Below, piece after piece: positions 11,630 to 23,595 of a stretch of DNA of 64,000 bases. The first letter of the stretch is position 1. Each line of letters opens with the position of its first letter. The notes beneath the pieces are model-generated. The model was not told the DNA's origin, searched no databases, and saw only the letters and a program-made list of their open reading frames with translations. This DNA is from Strobilurus pachycystidiatus. Lineage: Eukaryota > Basidiomycota > Agaricomycetes > Agaricales > Physalacriaceae. The stretch covers positions 310,001-374,000 of the forward strand of contig JAHLMK010000007.1 in the NCBI GenBank assembly GCA_019915135.1, in the 5' to 3' direction. The translations under genes and the position numbers were made by a program.

Positions 11630-13312
11630 TTATGCCATGATTACAATTCCCCGTTCTACCAATCGTGCAATGCATTCGTGAAGGTCATACGCAGCATTAG
11701 CATCATCGAGCACGTCAAAATTGATAATGACTGTTGGGGGCAAGGGCCTCCCTTCGTCACTAGCACCCGTTTGACTCGCCCAGATATGCGCCATCTGTAT
11801 GAACGCACCCACAACTTCGGCACATTCCCAGTCAATCACCGAGTGTCTGAGATCCAGCGTCCGTAAATTTGGTAAGCACGGTGAGCTGCTCTCCTCTGGG
11901 AATGCGAGGGCGCCGAACAACCGCCCGCTTTCGATATGTGCCGCCAGCTCGAGGGTGGTCACTGTGGGTGTGCTCCCCAACATGACAATGAGGGTCTCCG
12001 AAACCGACTCTGTAAGAATCAAACAGGATGTGTAGTTTGTCGGTGGCGGCCATTTGAGAACTCGGATGGTCTCGAGGCGTGAGGCATGAACGATTTCAGG
12101 GAAGATGAATGCCTCGCCATTTGTGTCATCGGAGTTGCCAGCAGAGTGTGGAGTCGAGCAGTTGAAGGTGAGGGTACGGACACTCGGAAAGACAGCGCGT
12201 TCAAGCAACTGGCCCGCGAGAACCGAGGAGAGTACGGACTCGAATGTGCAAAGGATGGAAAGGGAAGACAGCATGTGATGGATGACCGGCGGGGTGGATG
12301 AAAATAAACCCGGATGTTGCGAGAGATCCGCCATCTGTAAACCAATGGAGAGATGTTCCAATCTGCTCGCCTGGCGCAACATATGTAGTACCTTATCCAC
12401 GGTCGAAGAAGACGAGACAATCTTCTTCAACTGGGACCATGGTAGCTTCGACGCCATTCTAGCAAATATGATATCGGCGTGGGGATATGGAAGACCGAGG
12501 GTATGCAACGATGCTAAACCTCGGGCGAAATCGAAGGCGCGCCCGTCCGCTGTGACCCAGGGGCGGTCCGCCAAGTAGAGGTCACCAATTAGAAGATACT
12601 CCAATGAGACGAGATCACGTCTAATCAACGCGAGTGATTTCAGGGCATTGTAGGGTATGCTCAGGTAAAGTTTGGTCCACTTCCTGGCCGACGAAAGGAT
12701 GCAGGCCAATAAAGGACTGCGCGCCATGCTTCTGGTCCCTTCGAGGCGGACTCGGAGTTTGTACTCCCGGGAGCGATGGAGGATAGTGTTCAGTAGTGCG
12801 ACTCGTGAAAATGGATCAGAGCCGTAGGAATCAAAGTGAAGGCAGACGTCGGTCCAAATATCGGGGTAACTGATAGCAACGGATCGCCATCGCATAGAGA
12901 CATGCGATATCGCCCATGAGCCATGTGATATATCGAGAGAGTCCTCATCCTTCATGAAAGAAGCGACGGAGCGCCGGAAGATCTGCTCGAGGATTTCTGT
13001 GGGGAGGCGACGGACGGGGTTCATGATGAGTTTCAATTTGGATGCTATACGAACGTGCTCTCGTTCCTGTTCCAGCAAAGACTCCAGCGTTGCTCTCGCA
13101 ACCTCTATGCGATCACGCAATATCCTGAGAGCTTTATCACTGCTACCTCGACGCAGGAAAGTATGGAGGGAATCTTGTTCGGATCCTTCCAGTGGTGCGT
13201 TTGTCGCCAGTAGGGTTGTTATCCGACTACTACTGAGGGGGAATTGGGACGACGACCGTGCCGTATGAGTAGGGGTGCCACAAGCGGCACATACACTTGA
13301 CTTGGTTGTCTA
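11630..13312 (-). CDS. F-box protein, start unresolved
   Basis: The long exon ends at TAA 11630. At its N-terminal part, after a coiled segment (EVARATLESLLEQEREHVRI), comes NPVRRLPTEILEQIF and then WAISHVSMRWRSVAISYPDIW. This is the F-box layout of mushroom SCF-type adaptors: 'lP.Eil..IF' followed by 'vc..WR.ia...p.lW'. The remaining ~400 residues look like degenerate leucine-rich repeats (e.g. LEYLLIGDLYL, LEHLSIG, LRTLDLRHS) that would select substrates for ubiquitination. The frame stays open upstream to about 13312, encoding a CAACG Cys pair, and is then preceded by a TTAG acceptor. A short 5' exon therefore probably lies in 13313-13480, perhaps starting at the minus-strand ATG near 13476. 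Confidence 0.8.
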
Positions 13313-14089
13313 ACGAAGAGTAAGCAATTTCTTCACAGATTCATGACCAGACGCGCCATATTTTAGTGCAGATGCTTGGACGAATCGATCGTCAGGAATT
13401 GATGGAAGGAGCGAAAGCACTTTCGGCACTTTCCGGGGCGTACCCTTCTTTTCACGACGCGCCCACATGCATCCATGTCCCTGACTAGACAAGTAAAATC
13501 ATAGATTTCAGTGCCGCATTACTTACACACTCTCATAAGCTGTCAGTGACGGGAATCAAACATCTCTGTAATTAAGAGGAGAGGTCTTGGATGTTGAATC
13601 ACTGAGAGTGACCGCACAGACGGTGAAGTCGATTGTACTATATGACAGGGCTGGGGAACAACTCTTCCACATCGTGCTTCAGCGTGTTGTGTATATCTGT
13701 GAGGACTCGAAGAAATGCCGTTACGCAAATGGAACCATGATGCAGCAGCAGCAGACAGAGTCAATCGAAAAGAGTATCAATTTCTAAAAGGAACATGTCT
13801 ACGCTTAGAACACCTCCGAATGATTCGTGGCGAGTGTTCAACGTTTGAGGTGGCGACGGTCAACATTCGCCATATCAATCCTCATAATCGAAGCAAGAAG
13901 AGACTTTGCATTCCAGCGGCATCTCGCCACATCCGAGTCGAAATGAGTACAAACATAAGTATGTAGTAGCGTAGGTACAGGATTATATACAATGTCCGTA
14001 AGATAAAATACAAGACACATTACTTTTCGTTACTGACCGTCGCACAACATAACCGTAGCAGCCGTTACCCCAAATCCTGAATACAAACC
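13313..14089. other. Mostly intergenic; possible first exon of the F-box gene
   Basis: A minus-strand frame around 13476-13365 starts MDACGRVVKRR and has GTACG donors. It could be the missing 5' exon of the F-box gene, but I could not settle the splice. The rest (13500-14089) shows no gene. Confidence 0.35.
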
Positions 14090-15582
14090 TTATCTCAAAA
14101 CCTTTTCCAACTTCCTCTCCAACATCCACGCCATCCTCTGCAAGACCTCATTGCTGATTCCCTTCGGCGGCGACCACGGCAGGATACGCCCGCAGGTCCC
14201 CGGCAACCGAAAGTCCAACTCCGCCGCGAGCGCATGACAGCAAAAGCACGGCTTCTTCGCCAGACCCATCGAACGGTCATCATCTCCATACATGAACAAT
14301 GCCTTTCCTTCCTCTGGAACTTCCACCATTTCGGCGTTCGTCTTGAGCGCCATGAGATACGCCTCGTTGTGCATAGTCCCGATGAATTCCTTCACGTTCA
14401 TGAGCCGCCTAAGCTTCTCGTCCCGAATCTCGCCGTCCTCATCTAAATGCATGTTGACATTTAGTCCCTGCAGGAGAAGTCCGACGTCTTCCATCTCCGT
14501 ATCTGGGAGTGGCGGACGTAGAAGACAGAATGTGAGCTTGGAAGAGGTGGCCGGTCCACGAGAAACTCGGTGGAGGACGATGAGGTAGATGACAGCGCGT
14601 CGCCAGGAGGTGGCGGTGCCGAGACAGGCGCGGACGAGGTGAGTCACTTTCTGGGAGCGCGTCATTGCGCGGAAGGTCTCGCAGTCGGAAATTGTGTCCC
14701 CCAATTCCGCAAACACTGCCGGATGGATAGGTGTCGACACGTCCAATCTGTCAGTCAAGTCTGTCCTTGCAAAGATGGTACTGAGGACGACGTCGTTGCA
14801 CACAACAGACGTGAGGAAAAAGTAGAGGGAGCGGTCGGCACTTTCGCGGTCGATGAAGACGGCGCGGAGGTGGGCATACTGCTTAGAAAGCACCGCCGTC
14901 CACTGGAGCACGTTGTCGGACGCGAGCTTGTAATCATTGTGGCCGCCCGTAGATGTTATACGATGGGGGATGTCCTCCATCAGATGCGAGATGGCGTCTG
15001 GGATGTTGACGAACACCTCCCAAGACTCGGTCCCCGACGGCCGACACTCGGCGAGGACGTGTTCGAGCGGACAGGCAAAGATGGCGTCAAAGAAGCAGAG
15101 CGAGTGCGCGATTTTGGCGCGACAGTGGGAGAGCATGAGGGGCATTAGGGCGGCAAAGCGGTCGTCGTTGGCATCGGGGTGGAAGGCATTCAGGATGGAT
15201 TGTATGTATCCGTCGTCACCGTTGTCGCTGTGCCGGGTCAGCGCCGCTGCCACGGGAGAGGAAAATATACTCACAACGCGCTATGTTCGGGGCGGAGGAT
15301 CTCTATGCTTGGCTTTTCTGCGTCATGCTGTGCGACGCCGACCAGGGCGAGGCCCAGATCCACGGTGTACGCTGCAGGGGCGATGGCGATGGCATCCGCG
15401 TCGAGCGACGTGTTCAGCAACAGCGAGACGTTGTTGCACAGCATCGTGAAAGCATTGCCTCTCGACATGCTTGTCGTGTCCATCTTGTCATGCGCCGCGC
15501 CGCCGAGCTCGCTAAGCAGCGTCGTCAGCGTGCGAATGCGCAGCTGCAGACGGCGGAATGTCGCCTCATCGTGGTCGTCCAT
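14090..15582 (-). CDS. OTT_1508-like nucleic-acid deaminase homolog, 481 aa
   Basis: Joined as 15275..15582 and 14090..15227. The 47-nt intron has GTGAGT, a CTGAC branch site and a CACAG acceptor; a nearer AG breaks the frame. The C-terminus carries the zinc-dependent deaminase signature as seen in the OTT_1508-like family: MHNEAYLMAL (H389 and E391), then KPCFCC (C430, C433), then LPGTCGRILPWSPP; the last resembles the family's 'GTHGK.YPW.PP' with His replaced by Cys. Known deaminases of this fold convert C to U or A to I in nucleic acids. Fungal members are expanded and of unknown target; roles in defence or conflict have been proposed. The first ~350 residues are helical and unassigned. 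It lies 270 bp downstream of an NLR-like gene on the same strand. Family assignment is from motif memory. Confidence 0.6.
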
Positions 15583-15854
15583 CAATGTCGTCGTCGCGGT
15601 GGAAGCGCATGAGTGGGAAGTTGGTAGTCAAAAAGTAAGGAGCGGCGATCGGGCTGACTTCAAAAATCGGCCCGCCGCGCGCGTAAATTAACCATGAATT
15701 AGATTTTGTGTGACAACGGTGCAGGTAGAGTAACTATAAGGAAGCAAGTACAGTATAGGGAGGTATAGAATCAGAGAGACATAGATACGAAATAATATAT
15801 GAAGAACAATCAAGTATGCCTTCTAAAAAGCTTTTACCAACGCCTGCTCTCACG

Positions 15855-17688
15855 TTAATGAGCGACCAGCATTCCAAAATCGAAGGGGTGACTCACATTG
15901 ATGGATCCATGTCCGCCACCGCCTAAGCCAGGCTCTTTTGAGCTAAAGACACTCGACCTCGGCGACTGGTACTCAAAGAAGGCTGACCCAGCAGGCGACA
16001 GCTTCCTTGCCGGTGGTGCATCACTCCGCTGCGCAAGATCAATGGCGGGCGAGTTCCTAAAAGCCCGCTCAAGCCTCCCCGTGGTCCGATCCACCACCGC
16101 CACATATAGGTTCCTTGCTCCCGCAAGCTTCTTGACCCCCAAGATCATCCGGTCTACATCTGACGGGGCCATCTCCATCACTCCCTCCACTACGACGTAT
16201 ACTTTGTCAAAATACTGCGCCACGAGGCGGATGGAGTCTTCCACTTCGTGTAGGGTGGAGAATTTGAGGTCGAGGTGGTGGTGCTGCATCCGCATGGGCA
16301 GGTGAGTCAATAGGTCGCGTAGGACGGACCCAAAGACAAGGAGCGGTGACTCGGAATTAGTGCAGTGCTGGAATGACACAGAAATGTTGTGAGAGAAACG
16401 AAATTTCTTGTGCTGATGGATGAGGTCGTCGGCGAGAACGGAGCTGGAATGATATTAATAAATGGGCATTGATAGAGAGGTATGGCACTTACGCGATGCT
16501 GTCACGGTCCCCGTGTACGTGAAGGATACGATCTGCCGTGTGTGGTTGCAGTGAAGTGAGAGAAGACCACGCTAGATATTCATGTGTATTCAGAAGCCAC
16601 TCTGCCAGCATCAAGTCTCGTCCCAGACCAAGGGTATGACGCGACTTCGAGTAGGGTATCTGAGAAAACATGTCACGATACGCGCTCACTAATCCCACAT
16701 CAGTATAACGTCAAAGATCGACCGATTGATGTATACCACGGACCTTTATGCTGGTAATCCCCGTGCTGCTGGCTATCAATGATGTATTGACGGTCCTCCT
16801 CTGCTCGAAAGCGCGCCTTTTGCGGGCCAGGATCCCGTGAACCTTGATTTCGCATTTCATGCTTGATCTGTCTCTTCAGCACCGACTCTGCTTTGTCGAA
16901 TTCGTATAGAACCTTTCGGAGGTTAGGTCCCTTCCAAGGATTCGAGCCCAGAACGAATGACGGGAGAGGACCTGAATGGAGTCAGTAATAGAAACATGGG
17001 AACGAGACGGAGTCACCTCGGTTGTGATAGATGCGAAATAGTTCATGACAGACATCGAGGATAGTGCCTAAGACGCGTGCTAAGGCCTGTTTTGTGTAAG
17101 TACCAGCGTTCATCGGAGCAATGACCAATACCTACCTGCTGCACGCTGGGTGACTTGGAGTATATGGCAGGATCCACGTCACGGTAGAACTTGAGCCGTG
17201 AGCATATATCGTTAAATACATTCGTCGCTGATTCGAAGTGCTTCGAATGTGCCGACATGACCTGCGTTGTCACTTGAATATCGCTCGACCACAGGCATAG
17301 CACAGAAGCGCACCGTAAGGGTGTACCGTACACACCCCCAGACAAAGCCGGCCAAGACAGGGTGTGCAGACACCGTGTTCTCCACGACGGCGAGAAAGTG
17401 TTTTAGTGGGTCGATGACGCCGCCAGACCACTCCGCCGCGTGTCGCACAAGCCACTCCTTATTGCGGTCTCGGGAAACAAGTTTTAGCAGTAGATTAAGC
17501 ACTTCATGGTGGCTCGACAGCTCAGAGGACTGCTGGACATCGTCCTGCTGCAGTTTTTGGATGTGTGCGGCCAACACGTCAAAAACTGATACATGAACGG
17601 CCGGTCAAGCGAGGAAAATAGAAAGGAGAGACCACAGGCACTGACCTAGGTTTCGGGGACTCCCCTCCGTCTGCCTCGACTCAGCCAT
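15855..17688 (-). CDS. STAND/NLR-like protein with a defective P-loop
   Basis: Starts at ATG 17688. Exon 1 is 17646..17688, a 60-nt intron follows, and several exons lead to the stop at 15855. Residues after the start resemble the N-terminal helical domain before NACHT modules in fungal STAND proteins (HPVLAGFVWG, ALARVLGTILDVCHELF). Next comes the usual pre-NACHT segment (LAEWLLNTHEYLAWSSL), ending in ILHVHGDRDSIASVLADDLI across a 49-nt intron (16444..16492). At this place functional members carry GxxxxGK[S/T]; here it reads GDRDSIAS, with Ile and Ala where Gly and Lys belong. A truncated NACHT-like core follows (VYVVVEGVMEM in the Walker-B region, without the acidic pair). There is no ankyrin, WD or TPR sensor. 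The intron near 17300 (about 43 nt) is my least certain join. Confidence 0.55.
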
Positions 17689-18042
17689 TGTATGCCGTCG
17701 ACTCGGACATGGGTGTAAGTGATAAAGTTGCAAAACAAAGCTGAACCTGCATGCATCATTGATGATCGGCATTTCGGCCCGTGACCCGACAGGCAGGCTA
17801 GAGCCGGCCACCACGCCTTTCCTTCAAACGTTCGACTCAAGCGTCGTATGCACATCTTACATTGCCATCGTAACACGGAATAAGGCGAGCTCTCATGCTA
17901 TGTAACGCATATACCCTGTCGGTGATGACATACTCTAACCATACACACAGGTCCTTTTGAGCCACAAAACGTTCTGACTCGGAGTCTCGTCTTCTATAGT
18001 CCTTTCAACCATCACCTCGGCGGTCGCCACTATAGCATACAA
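17689..18042. promoter_or_regulatory. Divergent promoter region
   Basis: A 354-bp spacer between the minus-strand NLR-like gene and the plus-strand kinase-like gene. No coding frame is supported. Both genes probably use it. Confidence 0.35.
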
Positions 18043-20066
18043 ATGGAGTCTTCCGCGTCTAGCAATCTACAACGTTTTATACAATTCCGTGCTCCGCCAT
18101 ATGTTGCCGACATCTCGGACAGATGCCCATCGTCTCCAACAAACGTATTGCGCTTCTTCGACACACATCTCGATGAAGGATTGCTATTACAGCGCGTCGA
18201 GGTCATTCCAGATCTTGTAGAGCATTTTGCTCAGCTAGCCGACGACTGCATCTCATCTTCTGCAGCTACCATGGCGTCCATTCCGGACAATAGATTCGTC
18301 CTTACGCGTGGCTACTACGAGCGTCCGCTCGAGCTGGTCGCCGCGCCTTCTCTCGTCGAGTTGCAGAAGTTTGGGATTGGGATACCCTCCAGGCAGCTTG
18401 CATCCGTTCAACGACTGCATCCCAATCAACCGGAGGAGTATGCCCTGCTGCAGTGGGCTGCGCTACCACAACTAACACCTGACTGGGATGAGCCGGAGCC
18501 GAACGATTTTGTTGTCCAGGACCATGCGCTGGGGTTCAGAGATGCTATCAAGAAAGACCGTTTCTCGGCTGCCACATATGCCAGTCTGTGCTCTATACAG
18601 CGACGCTATGCCTTCTTCGCGTTGGGCGTGTTTTTCACCCCCGGCGCCCACGAATTTCTCGCAGACATGGACCTCCTGGCAAATGGATCATTTCGGTAGC
18701 AGTGCAATTCGACCTGTGGCGGCCCCGCACCTACCAGATTTGCTTCGAAGAGCATTGACTCGAAACAGCCCAGTTGGAAACTTCCACTCCCTCACCGGAA
18801 TGAGCTCGATGAAACATTACTTTCCCGTCTGAAAACGTCCAAAGAGTCACACCCTTCCTCTGCTACGCATTTCAAGCCGAAAACCATCAAACCCATACCG
18901 CGGGCACGGTATCCGAAGTCAGCGGAACCGTACATACAGCGTGTAAGTACCATCACAGACCACATTGAATGAGCTGACAATTCGCGTAGGCCTGGGTGAA
19001 TGCAGTAAAGCTCGATGCCACCTTTATCATCTTCGATTGCGGGCAAAGTGTGCGTGTTGGCATTCGCCATCGTGCACGCCAGACCCTCTATATTTCGACG
19101 TTGATCGATCCATCGTCAAACGAGGGACCAACCTATGGTAGGATTTGGGCAGGTTTACATCTCGCTCTGGTGGATGATATGCTCCAGCGATACAGCGCTC
19201 AAAAAGTAGATTGTCGGGGTCAGAAGGTGAGAGCTTCCCGTCATGTCCAATGTCACGGACGGTACTGTATCGCTCATGTTGCACTGTGCAGTCGGCTCGA
19301 GTACGGAAACATCCGCCAACTGTTGGCAATGAACCCGCTAAAAAGCGTCGCAGGGTTAAGGAAAAGAGTGTCGCTGAGGTACCTCTTCCTCCGCTGTGGC
19401 AATTGCTCGCTGACACACCAAAATAGAGAGTCCAAGGCTTCTTTGCCAAACGCCCTGTCCTTGCATTGTATGTCCGATTTGGTTTACAATTCACCATCGC
19501 TTTTGATGCTTGTGTCGCCAGGAACATCGACCTCATCATACTACCTCCCGCATGAGTACATTTCCATTATCTTGGGAGAGCCACTTGGCCAAGGTGCGGT
19601 TGGAGATGTCTATCGGGTGCCTCGGATCTTTGGGTATTACCAAGACTACTCGACTGAAACGGGGGCTCTTATCCTGGGTGATGTCGGGACACCTTTGGCG
19701 TGCAGACGAGCCGCTGATTCCCAGATTTCTTTGTCTGAATCTCAAAGGTACGACGGCACGGTCCCAGATTTGATATTCTTTTGATGCTCGCATAGGCTAG
19801 AACTGAAGGTCATCCTCGAGGGAATTCACAACGCCGGTGTTCTTCACGGAGATCTGAGGTCCTGGAACATTCTCACTCTAGACAATGGCAGACTCTCTTT
19901 CATTGATTTCGACAGGGCGAGTCTTAAGGCGTCGGCAGAGGACTTTGAGGCCGAAGATGAGCGTCTCGAGAAGTTTCTGTCTGGCGCAAACATTGACAAT
20001 TATCCGGCCGTCGGTCCAGATGATCTAACTACTGAATTAGAGGACAAGGTACTGACAAACCGCTAG
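18043..20066 (+). CDS. Fungal protein kinase-like protein
   Basis: Starts at ATG 18043 with a ~218-residue first exon; an intron begins near 18696 and exons continue from about 18769. Introns near 18959 (GTAAGT..GTAG) and 19750-19798 are visible; other boundaries are approximate. The C-terminal exon holds a kinase-fold catalytic loop, VLHGDLRSWNIL, followed by LSFIDFDRAS. That is the HxDxxxxN and DF(G/D) pair of small fungal kinases and aminoglycoside-phosphotransferase-like kinases. A Gly-rich-loop-like LGEPLGQGAVGDVY precedes it. The stop is TAG 20066. The N-terminal 300 residues are unassigned. This class is numerous in mushrooms and often close to NLR genes; the phosphate acceptor is unknown. 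Confidence 0.65.
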
Positions 20067-20726
20067 ATTTCGGTTCACTTTTTCCCGAGTCTATCATTTC
20101 ACCAAGTTGTCTTACCCTCACCTATGCGTCTCCTCGCTCTCGAACTCTTAATTGAACAGCTAGACTGTTGCCGCGCTCTGGGGTGGTCTGTGCAATTACC
20201 ATATCTTTCCTTTCATATTTTTTTCGATATATCACGCTTTTTCCCCCTACATACACAATACATCAATATGTAGTCCTTCTCCTCTCCACACGCTATACGT
20301 GAACAGACGGCGATTTTATGATTAGTTACTCGAGCCTCTCGAAGTTGTAAGAGGATGCCGGTGTACAGACTGTACACCGATTACTCTTACATAGACCGGA
20401 ATTGCAAAACGATCGTAAGACGGTTCTTTTGCTTCTTTTCAACATCGAGACCTGGTCTTTTTCTGCCCAATGGTCGCTTGGTTCCCCTACACGTATATCT
20501 ATTGATCCTGATATGGCCTTACTATGCTGGTCAGAGTGCACTTCAATCAATATCACGAGTGAAACACAACCGTAGCGAGATAAACGGGAGTTACGACCAG
20601 TTGCAGAGCTGTGAGCGATATAAGCAATGTGCACGCATAGATACACACAGTAACACACCGTGAGCAAACAATAAGGCCAGCTGCGAGACGATCTTGGCTG
20701 GACAGGCAAGCTATTTTTGGGATCGA

Positions 20727-20986
20727 GGCGCGAGAGATATTTTCCCCTGAGAAAAGCACGAGATTTGCAGTTGGCGAAAGTGCACGAGATTTCCGGATAG
20801 AAAGACGCGAGATTTCTTCAGTCAAAAGCGCGAGATTTTTATAGTCTTAAGCGCGAGGTTTACAGAGGCCCAAGCGAGCGAGATTTCTGCTGGCCCAGTC
20901 AAGCACGAGATTTCTATTCTATAGAGTGCACCACTTTGCAGCTCACAAATTGCGAGATCTCAAAGTTATAGGCGCGAGCGATTTAT
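20727..20986. repeat. Degenerate minisatellite with CGAGATTT core
   Basis: The core CGAGATTT or a one-base variant occurs near 20731, 20759, 20785, 20808, 20831, 20854, 20879, 20906, 20953 and 20975. Spacings are 28, 26, 23, 23, 23, 25, 27, 47 and 22. Each core is preceded by GC or AC, and the sequence between cores is poorly conserved. Confidence 0.7.
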
Positions 20987-21300
20987 TCAATATGTAGTCG
21001 GTGGAAACAAGGGCACAAAGAGTGAGGGGTACAAAGAGTGGGGAATAAGATACTGCTGTTTACATGGAGGTAAATATGAGGCGATGCAATGGGGACAAGA
21101 GCCAATGAGGAGTGGCTGGCATCGTTGTTGTGGTGATCTTTGCTGTTGTTGTGGGTCTGGTCGTCGTCGTCGAGCCTGTAACCTGTAACCTGTAACCTAG
21201 TCAGTCAGAAGGGATAGGGAATTCAAGCTACTGACCAGTGTAGACGAGACGTCGAGGTGCCGGCCTCCATCCACTCCTAGTAATGGTTTGAACGCTGCCC

Positions 21301-21323
21301 TGGTGGTGGTGGTGGTGGTGGTT
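21301..21323. repeat. (GGT)n microsatellite
   Basis: A run of TGG/GGT trinucleotides about eight units long in non-coding DNA. Confidence 0.8.
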
Positions 21324-21682
21324 TGAGTCACAGATGAAAATTGATTCAGATCGATGATCTCGGAGATCGAGACCCGATGAGGTCATTCATTATACCTCAG
21401 CACCTCTACGCCGATTTCTAATCTAAGGCCTTATCCTCAGGATATCCACTCATTTCTGGCATAGAATAAGGCCGTTGGTATCTTGTCAATGCGGGAAAAT
21501 ATTAATTGAGGCACCTCCTCAAGTGTGGCCCGGAAAATACAGTACCAATGCAATCACACTGTGACTTGTCACCTCTTTTGGCACCCGACCGACCGCACAC
21601 AGGCTTGTATTTCTCTGCGCCAACTCTGCTGGGTCTACGGTCGACATCATTGAAGCTTTGATTAAGAGCTACTCTATTGTGT

Positions 21683-23493
21683 CTACAGAACATCCCATGG
21701 GTTGGTAGAAGTGGCTGGGGCTTCGAAGACAGCCCTTGGCTGTGATGGGTAAGAGCTGTTTTCCGAGTAGACAATGCTGTGTTCGTATGAGGGCCCACCA
21801 TGCATCAGAAAGCCATCATCCTCACTGTCAGAGGACACAAAAAGAGGCGTACTACTACGAGACTTTGCTTTCGGTGCTGGTGCTGCTGACGCTGACGATC
21901 CAACAGCAGCAGTGATTGAGGCGGAGTCTCCCATTGACATTGGCGTCGTCTTCTCTGGTCGCTTGCGAAGCTTCTGGAGTTGCTGGTCTTGGTCCTTTTC
22001 AACCCAGAGATCGTCATCGCTGTCTATAGATTCTGCGCTCCAGTTAACATCATGAGAGGATCTGTTTATCTGAGAGAGCTCACCTTCTTTTATCACTGCC
22101 TTGGCCTTGCCCTTTGCCTTGCTAGTGCGGGTTCTCTTCTCTGGAATGGGAGAGAGTGGCGTAGGAGAGGCTTTGCGCTTGCGCTTGCCCTTGCTGCGCG
22201 GCTTCGGTGGTGCTACTGACCCATCAGAATCATATCCTCGAGATTGACTGCGCGTTCTGTGGAGGATCAATAGGCGCACATTGGTCAAAGGGAAGAACTC
22301 GTACTTTGGTCCCCGTCTGATGATTTCCTGTACTTCATCGTCGCTCTCCTCGCTATCAACTCGCGCTTCTTGATCATCAAGGCTATCATCTTGCTGTTCA
22401 TCGTCGTCGTTATCTGAATCCCAAGAAAGGGTGCCTGCTTTGGCCTGCGCAAGCGAGTCTGCCCAATCTTTTGAGACTTTGGTAGGGATATGATGACGAA
22501 GCACTGAGCTAGAGGTGAGTATGATGAAACATGACCAGTAGTAAAGCGTACCAAGGCGCAACTGATTCTGTAAAGCATTTTGCCCTGTTGAACCTCGGTG
22601 CTGGAAGACTTCTCGACCAGTAGGCTCAGATGATGTGACGAGGAATGCGTTCTTGCCCGCCTTGCCCATAAGGATCCAGTGGTACTCGCCCACTTTCAAT
22701 GGCCACTGGATGTCCATCACAGAGAAGGGAAGAGGGAAGAGGCGTCTTAGATAGTCGTCTATGTCGGAGGTGTCCCAGGTGAGCTTGACTAGCAGCTCCC
22801 TCGCCTTTGTGTCACGGCCACCGGTACAAGCCAGACCTATACGGGCAAATTCCTCGATGCGGAGTGGGTTGGGAAGCTTGACATCATTGCCACGCATTCT
22901 GAGTTGTCCATCCTAACTTGATTTTCAGAGAGAGTTGACGAAGAACTGGCTAAACATCATACCTTTGCGCTGTATGTTCCTCGAGGATCGAGATAGATGA
23001 CACCCAGCTTCACCGTCTCTCGAGTAGATGAAGATGAAGACGACGTCGAGGCCTTCTTTCCTGTGGACGACTATGCGGACGACGTCAGAACATTGAATTG
23101 ATGTTTGTGAAGAGAAAAATGGCGAACCTTTTTGGCGGCGGGAGCACTCTTCTTAGGACGAAATCCAGCCGCCATTTCCTTTTCTGCCTCGTCGAGAGAG
23201 ACGGTTGCACCCTGGAGTTTGCCTTTTCCTCCATGCCTGTCGAAGATTTCCATATAGCTTTGTCGAAGACCGCCACCTTCTTGCTTGACCTGAACTCTAC
23301 TGCTACCTTCCGCTTCTTCTGGAAAGGCGTGGTCGTTACTGTCGTCCTTGTCGTCGAAGTCACAGTGGTCAGCAACAGGATGTTGACATTTACACCGATC
23401 CTTCTTCCTGCCCTCTTCGTATTTGTCGCAGTCGCACGGATTGTCCTTTGTTCCTCCGAGACACGTAACTTTTGTTGTCTTCTTCCTCGCCAT
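21683..23493 (-). CDS. Cys-rich, acidic hypothetical protein
   Basis: Starts at ATG 23493 (MARKKTTKVTCLGG). Exon 1 is 23128..23493 (122 codons). The next introns end at CGCATAG, ATCAAGTTAG and CTCTAGCTCAG, each keeping the frame. Residues ~10-45 contain a possible zinc-binding cluster: CLGG..NPCDCDKY..DRCKCQH..DHC. The middle has a conserved-looking segment (NPLRIEEFARIGLACTGGRD, then WHILMG-like text). The rest is long, acidic and Ser-rich with NLS-like KGKRKRK patches. I do not recognise the family; Agaricomycete genomes carry similar multi-copy genes near transposons. It is the downstream same-strand neighbour of the integrase gene, 100 bp away, and could belong to the same element. Confidence 0.55.
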
Positions 23494-23595
23494 AGCGTGA
23501 GCGGTAAGTGGACTAGACGGTGGGAGATGAAGAGAGGCAAGGGAAGGAAATGTCTCATATCTGCGTCACAAATGAAAAACTGTGGCGGAACAATG

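Larger units (their letters stand above)
20067..21682. other. 1.6 kb without genes, repeat-bearing
   Basis: No supported coding frame. It contains the CGAGATTT array (20727-20986), three copies of CTGTAAC (about 21175-21198) and a (GGT)n run at 21301-21323. Base composition shifts to A/T-rich. Confidence 0.5.

Noticed and set aside
14570..15148. 192-codon plus-strand frame opposite the deaminase-like gene
   Set aside because: Antisense to a well-supported spliced gene, with no motif.
19027..19539. 170-codon minus-strand frame in the kinase-like gene
   Set aside because: Antisense to exons carrying the kinase frame; composition typical of a shadow.
20727..20986. CRISPR-like regular spacing of the CGAGATTT repeats
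   Set aside because: The repeat core is only about 8 nt and degenerate, spacers vary in length, and the genome is eukaryotic; it is a minisatellite.
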